A stretch of DNA of 46,830 nucleotides from Zipacnadum sp036504235 (lineage in GTDB: Bacteria > Armatimonadota > Zipacnadia > Zipacnadales > Zipacnadaceae), in NCBI GenBank assembly GCA_036504235.1, contig DASXVN010000004.1:1-46830 (forward strand). The letters run 5' to 3'. The translations under genes were made by a program, and so were the position numbers. Positions 6,977 through 13,629 of this stretch are shown here, in pieces (position 1 is the stretch's first letter; the number at the start of each line of letters is the position of its first letter). The notes beneath the pieces were generated by a model, which had not been told where the DNA came from, did not search any database, and saw nothing but the letters and a program-made list of their open reading frames with translations.

Positions 6977-8965
6977 ATGCGCAATACTCTGTTCGGGATT
7001 CTGCTGCTGGCCACCTTGACTTTGGCCGGGGCGGCCTCCGCTCAGGTGGCGGTTACTCGCGGGGAGGGTGGCTTTACTGCTACCTGCTACAACTACACCG
7101 TGAAGGTCGGCGACGATGGTAGTATCCACTCGCTGGTCTCCGGGGGGACCGAGTTTCTGCTCGATGGCCCCCGCGGATTGGTCGGCGCCGGGTACCAGAC
7201 CCTCACTGAAGGAGCCTGGAAGTCCGAGCCGTTCAAGTTCGACAAGGTCGAGTTGACCGCGCCGGACACGCTGGTCGCTACCGCCGACAAGCATAAGCTC
7301 ACCATGAGGTTTGTGACCGACGGGATTGAGCTTAGCTTCTCCCACCTCGCCGAGCCCACCATCTACACATTCATCGTCAACCCCGGGATCAAGGACATGC
7401 AGGAGCGGACCTCCGGCGAGTCCGTGCCCTACGGGAGCATTCCCCGCGACGGCATCATTACGCTGTTCAACGACCAGGGCGCCAACGTTACCTTCCCCAC
7501 CGGCAACTTCTACTATATTGCGCGGAATAGCGCGCCGAGCATGAAGACCGGCGCCGATCCTATGGTCATGATGGACTGGATGCCGCGGACCTGGGGCGAC
7601 CAGGTGCTCACGCAGAAGGTGACCATCCACGCGCGGCCCACGGTGGCTGACGCGCTGGCCGCCACCGTGGAGGTGCCCAGCGCCAACCAGATCTTCCCCG
7701 GGGGAGCGCCGGCGAAGTTCAAGGTCAACATGAAGATGAAGTTCCCCGACCTGGCGCTGGACAGTGACGTGCAGCTCGTGGTCAACGATTTTCTGACCAA
7801 GAAAGAGGCCTTCCGGCTGAACCAGCCCTGCAAGCTGGCGGCGGGTGGGTGGGGCGAGGTCAGCTTTGCGGTGACCCCGCTGCCGGCCTTCTATGAGGCG
7901 ACGATCACCGTCAAACAGGGCGCGGACACGCTGGTGACGCGCAACTTCCCCTTCGCCTACGACATTGCCAAGATGACGCCGCCGGAGCGGCCCGCGGACT
8001 TCGACAAGTTCTGGGACGACACCCTGGCCGAGCAGGCCAAGATCGATCCGAACTGGCAACTGGTGCTGGATCGGGAAGCGCCTGGTTACAAGGTCTATCG
8101 GACAACGTTCGACGGCATGGGCGGGCGCAAGTGGCACGCGTGGCTGTCGGTGCCGACCAAGCCGGGGAAGTATCCGGCCTATCTGACACAGATGCCCAGC
8201 GGCATCAACGTAGCCTACCTGCCGAGAATGGCGCCCGACGAGGTCGGCATGGTCCTGGCCATCGCCGGGCAGGAGCTGACCATCCCGGCGGGCATGACCG
8301 GCTTTCCGCCTGACCCTTATTTCCGGCTAGGCTGGGACTACTGGCGAACCGGGATTGACACGAGAGAGACCTGGTACTACCGGTATGCTTTCGCGGCCTG
8401 CAGCCGGGCGGTGGACCTGCTGGTCTCGCGGCCGGAGGTGGACGCCGGTAAGATCTACGTGACCGGCGGCTCGCAGGGCGGGGGGTTGGCCTTCATCACG
8501 GCGGCGCTGAATCCGCACGTGGGCATGGCGGTGTGCTCCAGCCCCGGCCTGTTTGGGCTGGAGTGGAAGTTGCGCTACCTGGGGCCGAACTACTGGCCGC
8601 CACTGGAGCCGGTAGATGAGAACAACAACCTGCTCACCGACCCGGCTCTGCTGGAGAAGCGCATCGCGGTGGTCCGCTATGGCGACGCGGCCAACTTCGC
8701 ACCGAGGATCAAGTGTCCGGTGCTCCTGGAGCTGGGCCTGCAGGATCACGTGACCTGTCCGGCGGGAGCGCTGTCGGCCTGGTCGCGACTGGCGAACGCG
8801 CCGATTCGGGCCATCCTGGCTGACCCCTGGGGCGGGCACAACGGCCCCCGCGGCGGACAGCTCCTGGGGACGCAGTGGTTCCAGGCGCTGGAGGCCGGGG
8901 ACGCGACGCAGGTGCGGCAGCTCAGCACCCCGGACCTGCCGGTGCTCCTCGAGTCCCACAAGTAG
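6977..8965 (+). CDS. Secreted acetyl xylan esterase-like hydrolase (AXE1/CE7 family)
   Basis: A 662-residue exported protein. A signal peptide (residues 1-23, cleavage near ASAQ) is followed by about 300 residues of beta-rich sequence without a recognised domain. The C-terminal part, from about residue 335 (PPERPADFDKFWDDTL), is an alpha/beta hydrolase of the acetyl xylan esterase / cephalosporin-C deacetylase family. The nucleophile Ser499 is in GGSQGGG, the acid is Asp590 in GLQDHVTCP, and the base is His621 in GGHNG. The ATG at 6977 has an excellent GGAGGAG site; the open frame extends upstream into repeat DNA but without a credible start. It probably deacetylates polysaccharides or oligosaccharides outside the cytoplasm. 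Confidence 0.85.
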   Translation: MRNTLFGILLLATLTLAGAASAQVAVTRGEGGFTATCYNYTVKVGDDGSIHSLVSGGTEFLLDGPRGLVGAGYQTLTEGAWKSEPFKFDKVELTAPDTLVATADKHKLTMRFVTDGIELSFSHLAEPTIYTFIVNPGIKDMQERTSGESVPYGSIPRDGIITLFNDQGANVTFPTGNFYYIARNSAPSMKTGADPMVMMDWMPRTWGDQVLTQKVTIHARPTVADALAATVEVPSANQIFPGGAPAKFKVNMKMKFPDLALDSDVQLVVNDFLTKKEAFRLNQPCKLAAGGWGEVSFAVTPLPAFYEATITVKQGADTLVTRNFPFAYDIAKMTPPERPADFDKFWDDTLAEQAKIDPNWQLVLDREAPGYKVYRTTFDGMGGRKWHAWLSVPTKPGKYPAYLTQMPSGINVAYLPRMAPDEVGMVLAIAGQELTIPAGMTGFPPDPYFRLGWDYWRTGIDTRETWYYRYAFAACSRAVDLLVSRPEVDAGKIYVTGGSQGGGLAFITAALNPHVGMAVCSSPGLFGLEWKLRYLGPNYWPPLEPVDENNNLLTDPALLEKRIAVVRYGDAANFAPRIKCPVLLELGLQDHVTCPAGALSAWSRLANAPIRAILADPWGGHNGPRGGQLLGTQWFQALEAGDATQVRQLSTPDLPVLLESHK

Positions 8966-9011
8966 CCGGTCGCTGCTCCGCACCAACCGAGAGAGGAAGT
9001 AGCCTGGTCGT

Positions 9012-9347
9012 ATGAGCTTGTTCGCGCGGGAAACAACGATTTATCTGGGAAAACTGGCGGACTGCTGGGAGGGGCTGGGGTTCTGCGTGCTCGCGCTGGA
9101 GGACGACCAGGGAGTCTCCGTGGCCGTGGACTGCTCGCAGCGGGTGTGGTTCCAGATTCTGGGGGCCTTCGGCGAAAACTGGCGCGGGCAGTGGGTGTAC
9201 TGGTGCTGGGACCAGATGGGGATGCTGATGGGCCAGTTCATCCCCTTCGATCAGGCGCCACGGTTCATCCACGAGCGCGCGGAGGGGCTGGAGACGTGGT
9301 CGGTGACGCTGCCGCAAGCGACGCCGGCCGAGCCGCCGACCGCTTGA
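9012..9347 (+). CDS. Small hypothetical protein
   Basis: An 111-residue protein without signal peptide or membrane segment. It is rich in Trp and aromatic residues (WYWCWDQMG-like centre: WVYWCWDQMGMLMG). I do not recognise a family. Codon use is like the neighbouring genes, and the frame lies neatly between two genes on the same strand, which supports coding. The purine-rich AGAGAGGAAGT lies about 12 bases upstream, slightly far for a ribosome-binding site. Its stop codon overlaps the -35 element of the next promoter. Confidence 0.6.
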   Translation: MSLFARETTIYLGKLADCWEGLGFCVLALEDDQGVSVAVDCSQRVWFQILGAFGENWRGQWVYWCWDQMGMLMGQFIPFDQAPRFIHERAEGLETWSVTLPQATPAEPPTA

Positions 9348-9373
9348 CGTTATTGCTCAGCCTACCGTATAAT
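9344..9373 (+). promoter_or_regulatory. Strong sigma-70 promoter
   Basis: TTGACG (9344-9349) and a perfect TATAAT (9368-9373) are separated by 18 bases. They precede the LapA-like membrane protein gene by about 90 bases. The -35 overlaps the stop codon of the preceding gene. This is the best consensus promoter in the window. Confidence 0.8.
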
Positions 9374-9459
9374 CTGGGCAGAAGACAGGGCGCGGCCCGG
9401 CGAACTGGGCCCCCCGCCCGCAAGTCCTAACGCTGCAGGCCCCGCAGGGAGGGTTTTGG

Positions 9460-9918
9460 GTGGCTGACGACTTCGACATAGACCTGGACGCTCTGGCCGG
9501 AGAAGCAGAGGAACCGGCCGCGCCGGCGGAGCCCGTCGAGGCCGCCCCCGCCGCGGAGACCGCGGACGCGCGCCAACGCGCCATGTCCGCCCGCAAACCC
9601 GGCAAGCTGCATCGCCTCGGCGACAAGGTGGCGGCCCCCTTCACCCGGGTGCGTCTCCCCGAGTGGAACCTGCGGACCTTCCTTTACCTCCTGGTGGTCA
9701 TCCTGATCCTGTGGTTCCTCCTGGAGAACTGGCCGCCCGTCCGGGTCCGGCTGCTGATCTGGAACGGCGAGGCCCCCAAGACTATCTTGTTCTTGTTCAA
9801 CCTGCTGCTAGGCGCGGCGCTGCTGCGCTGGTGGCAATTGTTCACGGCGCAGCGCGCCGCTCACAAGGCCGCCGCCGAAGAGACCGCCGCGGCGGAAGCG
9901 CCGGCGGCGCCCCAGTAA
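9460..9918 (+). CDS. LapA/DUF1049-like membrane protein
   Basis: A 152-residue protein with an acidic, Ala/Pro-rich cytoplasmic N-terminus (residues 1-60) followed by two predicted membrane helices, FLYLLVVILILWFLL (about 72-86) and TILFLFNLLLGAALL (about 108-122). The spacing, the V-R-V-R-L-L strand between the helices and the 'LLLGAAL' second helix match the LapA/YciS (DUF1049) pattern. The C-terminus is an Ala/Glu-rich tail. The start is GTG at 9460. It probably starts a short operon with the following gene under the promoter at 9344-9373. Confidence 0.65.
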   Translation: MADDFDIDLDALAGEAEEPAAPAEPVEAAPAAETADARQRAMSARKPGKLHRLGDKVAAPFTRVRLPEWNLRTFLYLLVVILILWFLLENWPPVRVRLLIWNGEAPKTILFLFNLLLGAALLRWWQLFTAQRAAHKAAAEETAAAEAPAAPQ

Positions 9919-9972
9919 GAGCCCGGCTGCAACCGGCCCACCACCCGCCGCATGCGAGGGAGACCAACTAGC

Positions 9973-10917
9973 GTGATCCGCCGCCCGAATCTGGCGCTAA
10001 TGTCCGTGATCCCCTTCTTGCTGCTCTCCTCCGCGCAGAGCACGACCGTCCGCACGGTTGTGTATCTGGACGGTTCGATCCGCCGCGAGGTCCGCGCGGA
10101 CTTCCTCTCCGAGCGCCGCACCAACGTCATCCCGCAACTGGACCGCGCCCTCCCCGAGGCCGATGAGACGCGCGTGGGCCCGGCCGGCGAGGCCATGCGG
10201 GGCACCTGGAGCGTCATCGTGGCCTCGGCGGAGCAACTGGCGGGGACCAAGCTGGAGTACCAAGACGTCGCGACCCAGCCCTTGAGCATCTTCACCTATT
10301 ACACCTGGACGGACACCGTCGAGGTGCCCAGTGAGACGGCTACGGCGGTGGAGAAATCCAGCCCGGCTAATGCCACTTTTGCGTACGAGGTCCACATGCC
10401 CGGCTGGGTCACCGAGGCCCAGGCCAAGCCCACGACCGTGACCCCTGCGGCGACCAAGACCGCGACGCCGGCCCCCCCGGTGAGCCCTGCGCCGACCATG
10501 CCGGCGCCGGCGCCGGCGGCGCCGACCGCGCCCGCGCCTGCTACCGCACCGACGCCCGCACCCGCGAGCCCGGCTCCGGCGGCGCCGTCTACTCCGGCAC
10601 TCCTGCCCGCTCCGGCCCCGGCGACAACGCCGACCGCCCCGGTTGCGGCTCCACCGACCGCGCCGACGCCTGCCGCCGCTCCGGAAGCGCCGGCCGCGGC
10701 GCCGACGAAAGGCGGGCCGAGCCTGGCCGCGGACATCAGCGGCTCGACGGCCAGCTTCAAGCTGTCCGCCGCCCACGAGGCCTACGAGGTGACCGTGACC
10801 TCCCGCCGCGTGCGCTGGGGCTACGTCCTGACGCTGCTGTACCTCCTGGCCTTCCTGGCGTACACGGTGGCGTCCTTCCTGGTCCGCCGCGCCAAGCTGC
10901 AGCCCCGGCGCATCTAA
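9973..10917 (+). CDS. Membrane-anchored exported protein with Pro/Ala-rich stalk
   Basis: Unknown function. From the GTG at 9973 (an in-frame ATG lies at 9952, but GGGAG at about 9958 fits the GTG better) the protein has about 314 residues: a signal-like hydrophobic start (LALMSVIPFLLLSSAQS), a folded domain of about 120 residues, then a very Ala/Pro/Thr-rich linker of roughly 90 residues, a short beta-rich segment, and a C-terminal membrane helix (LTLLYLLAFLAYTVASFLV) with the basic tail RRAKLQPRRI. The arrangement suggests an outward-facing domain on a stalk tethered from its C-terminus. Confidence 0.65.
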   Translation: MIRRPNLALMSVIPFLLLSSAQSTTVRTVVYLDGSIRREVRADFLSERRTNVIPQLDRALPEADETRVGPAGEAMRGTWSVIVASAEQLAGTKLEYQDVATQPLSIFTYYTWTDTVEVPSETATAVEKSSPANATFAYEVHMPGWVTEAQAKPTTVTPAATKTATPAPPVSPAPTMPAPAPAAPTAPAPATAPTPAPASPAPAAPSTPALLPAPAPATTPTAPVAAPPTAPTPAAAPEAPAAAPTKGGPSLAADISGSTASFKLSAAHEAYEVTVTSRRVRWGYVLTLLYLLAFLAYTVASFLVRRAKLQPRRI

Positions 10918-10937
10918 CCGCGCGCCGGGTTTCCCCG

Positions 10938-11987
10938 CTAGTAGATCAGATCATACGGCTCGCGATCGCACCGCTGGACGCGGTTCTCCGGTGGCGGCAG
11001 TTCGCTGTACGACTTGTGCTCTGGCGCGTTGAGGTACCAGTACGCCACGCTCGAGAGGTCGTCGGCGCGGTCGTTGGCGTGACCGTGCTCGAGGCTCATG
11101 ACCAGCGACTTGGTGAAGGGCACGGGGTCCAGCAGGTGCCAGCGGTAGCAGGTGAACCAGCCCTTCCACTCGGCCGGATAGCCGGGCGGCGCCCAGGCCG
11201 TGGGCTCCCAGAGGCTGACCCCGTTGTAGAGACCCTGGTGGCGCTGCATGCCGTAGGCGTGGGCGAAGTAGTCCTCGGTGCCGGTGCCGTGCAGGTCGGG
11301 CGGGAAGCTCTGGCCATCCACGAAGAACATGTCGTCCCCCTCGCCCCACCAGCCGCCGGCCTCGTTGTAGATGGAGAAGTTGCAGCCGACGAAATGCCCC
11401 TCGCCGACCGTGTCCAGGAGCACGTAGTTGTTCGCGCCGGTGAGGTTGAGGCCGTCCGGGTCGGGGGAGCCGACCGGCGGATTCTCGCGCTTCCACTGGG
11501 CGTGCAGGTAGAACAGGTCCTCGCCGACCGGCTCCTGGCGCCAGTCCACGTAGTAGTAGACGCACAGGTCCTGGTCGGTCTGATTGACGATCTCCAACCG
11601 CGCGGCGCTGCGGAAGGGCATGGGCAGCCAGGCGTTCATGCCCATGGAGCCGCCCTGCGCCTGGCCGCGGGCGCTGGTGGTGAAGGTCGCGCAGGAGTGG
11701 GAGGCGGTGAAGGCGTGGCCGACATTGAAGAAATCGCCGACCGGGGACTGGATCGCGGGCGTCGCGGCGTCGTCCCAGTAGACTTGGAGCAGCACCTTGC
11801 GCAGGAAGAGCGGATCGCGGGAGCCGAAGGTGAACCACAGGTGAGTGATCGCGCCGGGGCCGGCGAGGTCGGCGAGGACCAGCGTCTCCCCGGGGGCGAC
11901 ATGGCGGTTATCGTCATTGCCGCCGGTGCGGTCCCAACTGCTCTCCCGGCGAGCGCGGAACGATTTGCGGCGAGCGAGTTCGATCAT
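10938..11987 (-). CDS. GH172 / DUF2961 family glycoside hydrolase-like protein
   Basis: A 349-residue cytoplasmic protein of the DUF2961 family (CAZy GH172), which includes difructose-anhydride and arabinofuranosidase-type enzymes. Characteristic motifs are LADLAGPGAITHLWFT near residue 40, PVGDFFNVGH near 80, NEAGGWWGEGDDMFFVDG near 205-222, and HGTGTEDYF near 231. The acidic residues in the last two match the conserved carboxylates of the family. The ATG is preceded by AGGAGG at ideal distance. The length is normal for a single-domain member. It stands alone, so its sugar substrate cannot be inferred from context. Confidence 0.85.
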   Translation of the reverse strand: MIELARRKSFRARRESSWDRTGGNDDNRHVAPGETLVLADLAGPGAITHLWFTFGSRDPLFLRKVLLQVYWDDAATPAIQSPVGDFFNVGHAFTASHSCATFTTSARGQAQGGSMGMNAWLPMPFRSAARLEIVNQTDQDLCVYYYVDWRQEPVGEDLFYLHAQWKRENPPVGSPDPDGLNLTGANNYVLLDTVGEGHFVGCNFSIYNEAGGWWGEGDDMFFVDGQSFPPDLHGTGTEDYFAHAYGMQRHQGLYNGVSLWEPTAWAPPGYPAEWKGWFTCYRWHLLDPVPFTKSLVMSLEHGHANDRADDLSSVAYWYLNAPEHKSYSELPPPENRVQRCDREPYDLIY

Positions 11988-12006
11988 GGGAAGACCTCCT
12001 GAAGAT

Positions 12007-12031
12007 CGGTAGGACGGGCGTCTCGCCCGTC
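12007..12031. repeat. 25-nt repeat with internal hairpin, copy 1
   Basis: Identical to 12513-12537 on the other side of gatC. The core GACGGGCG-TCT-CGCCCGTC folds as an 8-bp stem. Confidence 0.85.
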
Positions 12032-12103
12032 GAGCGACAGCAGGGCGATTCCCCGCGCGGGGGTGGTCTTCCTGCCGAGCGCAGGTTGCGACCGGCGCCC
12101 CGC

Positions 12104-12132
12104 TTGACCGGCCCCGGCCCCTATGCTACGAT
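12104..12132 (+). promoter_or_regulatory. Promoter of gatC
   Basis: TTGACC (12104-12109) and TACGAT (12127-12132) are separated by 17 bases. The layout is almost the same as that of the gatA promoter at 16313-16341. Confidence 0.7.
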
Positions 12133-12172
12133 GAAGGCGTGATTATGCGGCAGCGAAAGGGAGTTGCGGAAC

Positions 12173-12463
12173 GTGGCTGAGATCTCCGAGGCGGAAGTGC
12201 GACACGTGGCGAGCCTGGCAAAACTGGCCCTCTCCGAGGAGGAGCTGGCCCGGGTGGGCCGGGAGCTGAACCGCATCATGGGCTATTTCGCCGAGCTGCA
12301 GGAGCTAGACACCAGCGCCACGCCGATCACCTCGCACGCTATCCCCCTGGTGAATGTCTATCGCGAAGACGTAGTAGGCGAGTCCCTCCCCCCCGCCGAG
12401 GCGGTCCAAAACGCCCCGGACGGAGTAGACGGATACTTCCGCGTGCCGCGGATTGTGGAGTAA
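12173..12463 (+). CDS. gatC: Asp-tRNA(Asn)/Glu-tRNA(Gln) amidotransferase subunit C
   Basis: A 96-residue GatC, the small subunit that wraps around GatA and stabilises the GatCAB amidotransferase, which converts misacylated Glu-tRNA(Gln) or Asp-tRNA(Asn). Typical features are VRHVASLAKLALSEEE at the start, the L-N-x-I helix, and the C-terminal YFRVPRIVE. The start is GTG at 12173, nine bases after GGGAG; the TTG at 12164 abuts that site and is rejected. gatA is not adjacent: 3.9 kb of other genes lie between. gatB is not in the window. Confidence 0.93.
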   Translation: MAEISEAEVRHVASLAKLALSEEELARVGRELNRIMGYFAELQELDTSATPITSHAIPLVNVYREDVVGESLPPAEAVQNAPDGVDGYFRVPRIVE

Positions 12464-12512
12464 GCACGGCCCTACCCCCCTTACCCCCTCCCGGAAGGGA
12501 GGGGGAAGAGGC

Positions 12513-12537
12513 CGGTAGGACGGGCGTCTCGCCCGTC
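12513..12537. repeat. 25-nt repeat with internal hairpin, copy 2
   Basis: A direct copy of 12007-12031, lying between gatC and the retron-like cassette. It could serve as a weak hairpin terminator for gatC. A 'CCCCCTCCC...GGGAGGGGG' palindrome precedes it (about 12484-12505). Confidence 0.85.
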
Positions 12538-12564
12538 TCGCCCCGAACCTCTATGCGGGCCCCG

Positions 12565-12594
12565 TTGACGTAAGGTAAACATACAGTTTACTTT
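12565..12594 (+). promoter_or_regulatory. Candidate promoter of the retron-like cassette
   Basis: TTGACG at 12565-12570 is followed after 18 bases by TACTTT at 12589-12594, a weak -10. Transcription would begin near 12600, at the start of a long leader without a supported gene. Local base composition becomes visibly AT-richer here. The -35 is good and the -10 poor. Confidence 0.5.
12575..12591. promoter_or_regulatory. Inverted-repeat operator GTAAAC-N5-GTTTAC
   Basis: Perfect 6-bp half sites (12575-12580 and 12586-12591) with a 5-bp spacer sit between the -35 and -10 elements. A dyad in this position is a typical binding site for a small dimeric Xre/Cro-type repressor. Such a protein is encoded 0.7 kb downstream in the same cassette, so autoregulation is a reasonable inference. 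Confidence 0.55.
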
Positions 12595-12596
12595 CT

Positions 12597-12957
12597 ACCC
12601 CTAGGGGTTGCATTTTCTTCCGCGTTGTGCTACAGTAACTCCAGCACCTTTACAACGTGGGCTTCTCATTGAACCTTCGTGTCCCCTCAACCGCAGCCTC
12701 CGGGCTGTGGCCCGAAAGGGCCTTCCGGGCAGAATCTTGCCACGACGTTTTCTGAGCCCTGGGTGTATCGCTCCTCGCGCCGTGTCCCTCAGCATGTGAT
12801 AGACAGATCGTCGTTATGTCATGCTGCGTGCCGCGACTCGTGAGCGGTCTCTCATTGCGTGTTGTGCAGCGCTTGGCTTCCAGTCTGTCACCTCCTGGCC
12901 GTGGGAGGTACGGGCGCCCCTCATGTCTTCCTGAGGGGAACACAACACGAAGGGAGG
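12597..12957 (+). ncRNA. Structured leader RNA, candidate retron msr-msd
   Basis: About 360 bases upstream of the cassette's first gene with no credible ORF but many hairpins: the palindrome ACCCCTAGGGGT (12597-12608); 12691-12697 with 12704-12710 (7 bp); GGCCC-GAAA-GGGCC (12709-12722), a GNRA tetraloop; CAGCATG with CATGCTG (12790-12796 and 12820-12826); ACCTCC with GGAGGT (12890-12909); CCCCTCA with TGAGGGG (12917-12938). CACAACACG at 12941-12949 could be retron a2. It pairs 9/9 with CGTGTTGTG at 12858-12866, which is followed by CAGC (a priming G would fit there). It also pairs 8/9, with further pairing outward, with CGCGTTGTG at 12621-12629, giving a larger RNA. Which boundary is real cannot be decided from sequence alone. 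Confidence 0.6.
12858..12949 (+). repeat. 9-bp inverted repeat, candidate a1/a2
   Basis: CGTGTTGTG at 12858-12866 and CACAACACG at 12941-12949 are perfectly complementary. They enclose 74 bases with two clean hairpins. The right arm ends three bases before the ribosome-binding site of the next gene, so pairing could also affect translation of that gene. Confidence 0.65.
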
Positions 12958-12964
12958 TGCTGTC

Positions 12965-13225
12965 TTGAGGACACACCCCAGCCGAGAAGCAGCACGGGTG
13001 CTACAAAAAGTCCTGCGAGAAGCCAAGCAGACGGTGCGCAATGCACGGCTGTGTAAGGTTTCTTCAGGCGGGGACGCCCAACTGAAGCAGATCGAGACTC
13101 TGCTCGACGAAGCACAAAGGCTTGTCGATGATGACGGCCGAGCCAGACCGACATTTAGCGAGTGTCTGGGTATCGTGTCTATCGTCGTGACGATGATTGA
13201 TTTGCTGAAGTCGATCTTCGGTTAA
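12965..13225 (+). CDS. Small protein with C-terminal membrane segment
   Basis: An 86-residue protein of unknown family, first gene of the retron-like cassette. The start is TTG at 12965 with an excellent GGAGGTG ribosome-binding site (12953-12959). Residues 1-60 are basic and helical (EAARVLQKVLREAKQTV, then LKQIETLLDEAQRLV, which looks like amphipathic or coiled-coil helices). The last 20 residues, starting at SECLGIVSIVV and ending LLKSIFG, are hydrophobic and long enough for one membrane helix. By position it could be an accessory or effector protein of the cassette; this is inference. Its base composition matches the cassette rather than the high-GC neighbours. Confidence 0.65.
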   Translation: MRTHPSREAARVLQKVLREAKQTVRNARLCKVSSGGDAQLKQIETLLDEAQRLVDDDGRARPTFSECLGIVSIVVTMIDLLKSIFG

Positions 13226-13272
13226 GACACCGAAATGTACATGACTGCACTCCAACCGAGGGAGACCTCCGG

Positions 13273-13629
13273 ATGAGCATAGGCCGCACTCTCCGCGTAA
13301 TGCGTACGGCGGCGGGCCTCAGGCAAAAAGATCTGGCGGCCCGACTGGACGTTTCACCAAAATACCTAAGCATGGCTGAGAATGACAAGCGCGAGCCTAG
13401 TCTGTCATTCCTGCGGAGATTCGCCCAAGAGGTGGGCGTCCCCGTCTCGGTTCTGCTGCTACATTCGGAGCCGGACCATTACGCCGATCCAACAAGCGAC
13501 GCTGCCCGTCTTTCTGCAGATATGCGTCGGTTAGTACTGGAACTGGCGGATATCAGGCTTCGAACCAGACACGCTGATGAAGAGGAAGCGGTCCCGATTG
13601 CCAGCGCCCAGCAAAAGACCGAGTCATAG
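13273..13629 (+). CDS. Xre-family helix-turn-helix protein
   Basis: A 118-residue protein with an N-terminal Cro/C1-type HTH (residues about 4-62). RTAAGLRQKDLAARLDVSPK contains helices 2 and 3, followed by YLSMAENDKREPS and a third helical segment ending in VPVSVLLL. The C-terminal 50 residues are predicted helical, with RRLVLELADIRLRTRH possibly for dimerisation. GGGAG precedes the ATG by eight bases. It sits between the small membrane protein and the RT, whose start overlaps its last 53 bases. Likely role: repressor of the cassette via the dyad at 12575-12591, or the HTH partner reported for some retron types. Confidence 0.85.
   Translation: MSIGRTLRVMRTAAGLRQKDLAARLDVSPKYLSMAENDKREPSLSFLRRFAQEVGVPVSVLLLHSEPDHYADPTSDAARLSADMRRLVLELADIRLRTRHADEEEAVPIASAQQKTES

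Noticed and set aside
12608..12976. Short ORFs within the cassette leader (63 and 65 residues on plus, about 108 on minus)
   Set aside because: They lack ribosome-binding sites and recognisable motifs and cross the hairpins of the leader; they look like chance frames.
13577..13629. HTH-RT fusion by frameshift
   Set aside because: The 53-base overlap has no visible slippery site, both proteins look complete, and overlapping starts are common in coupled genes.
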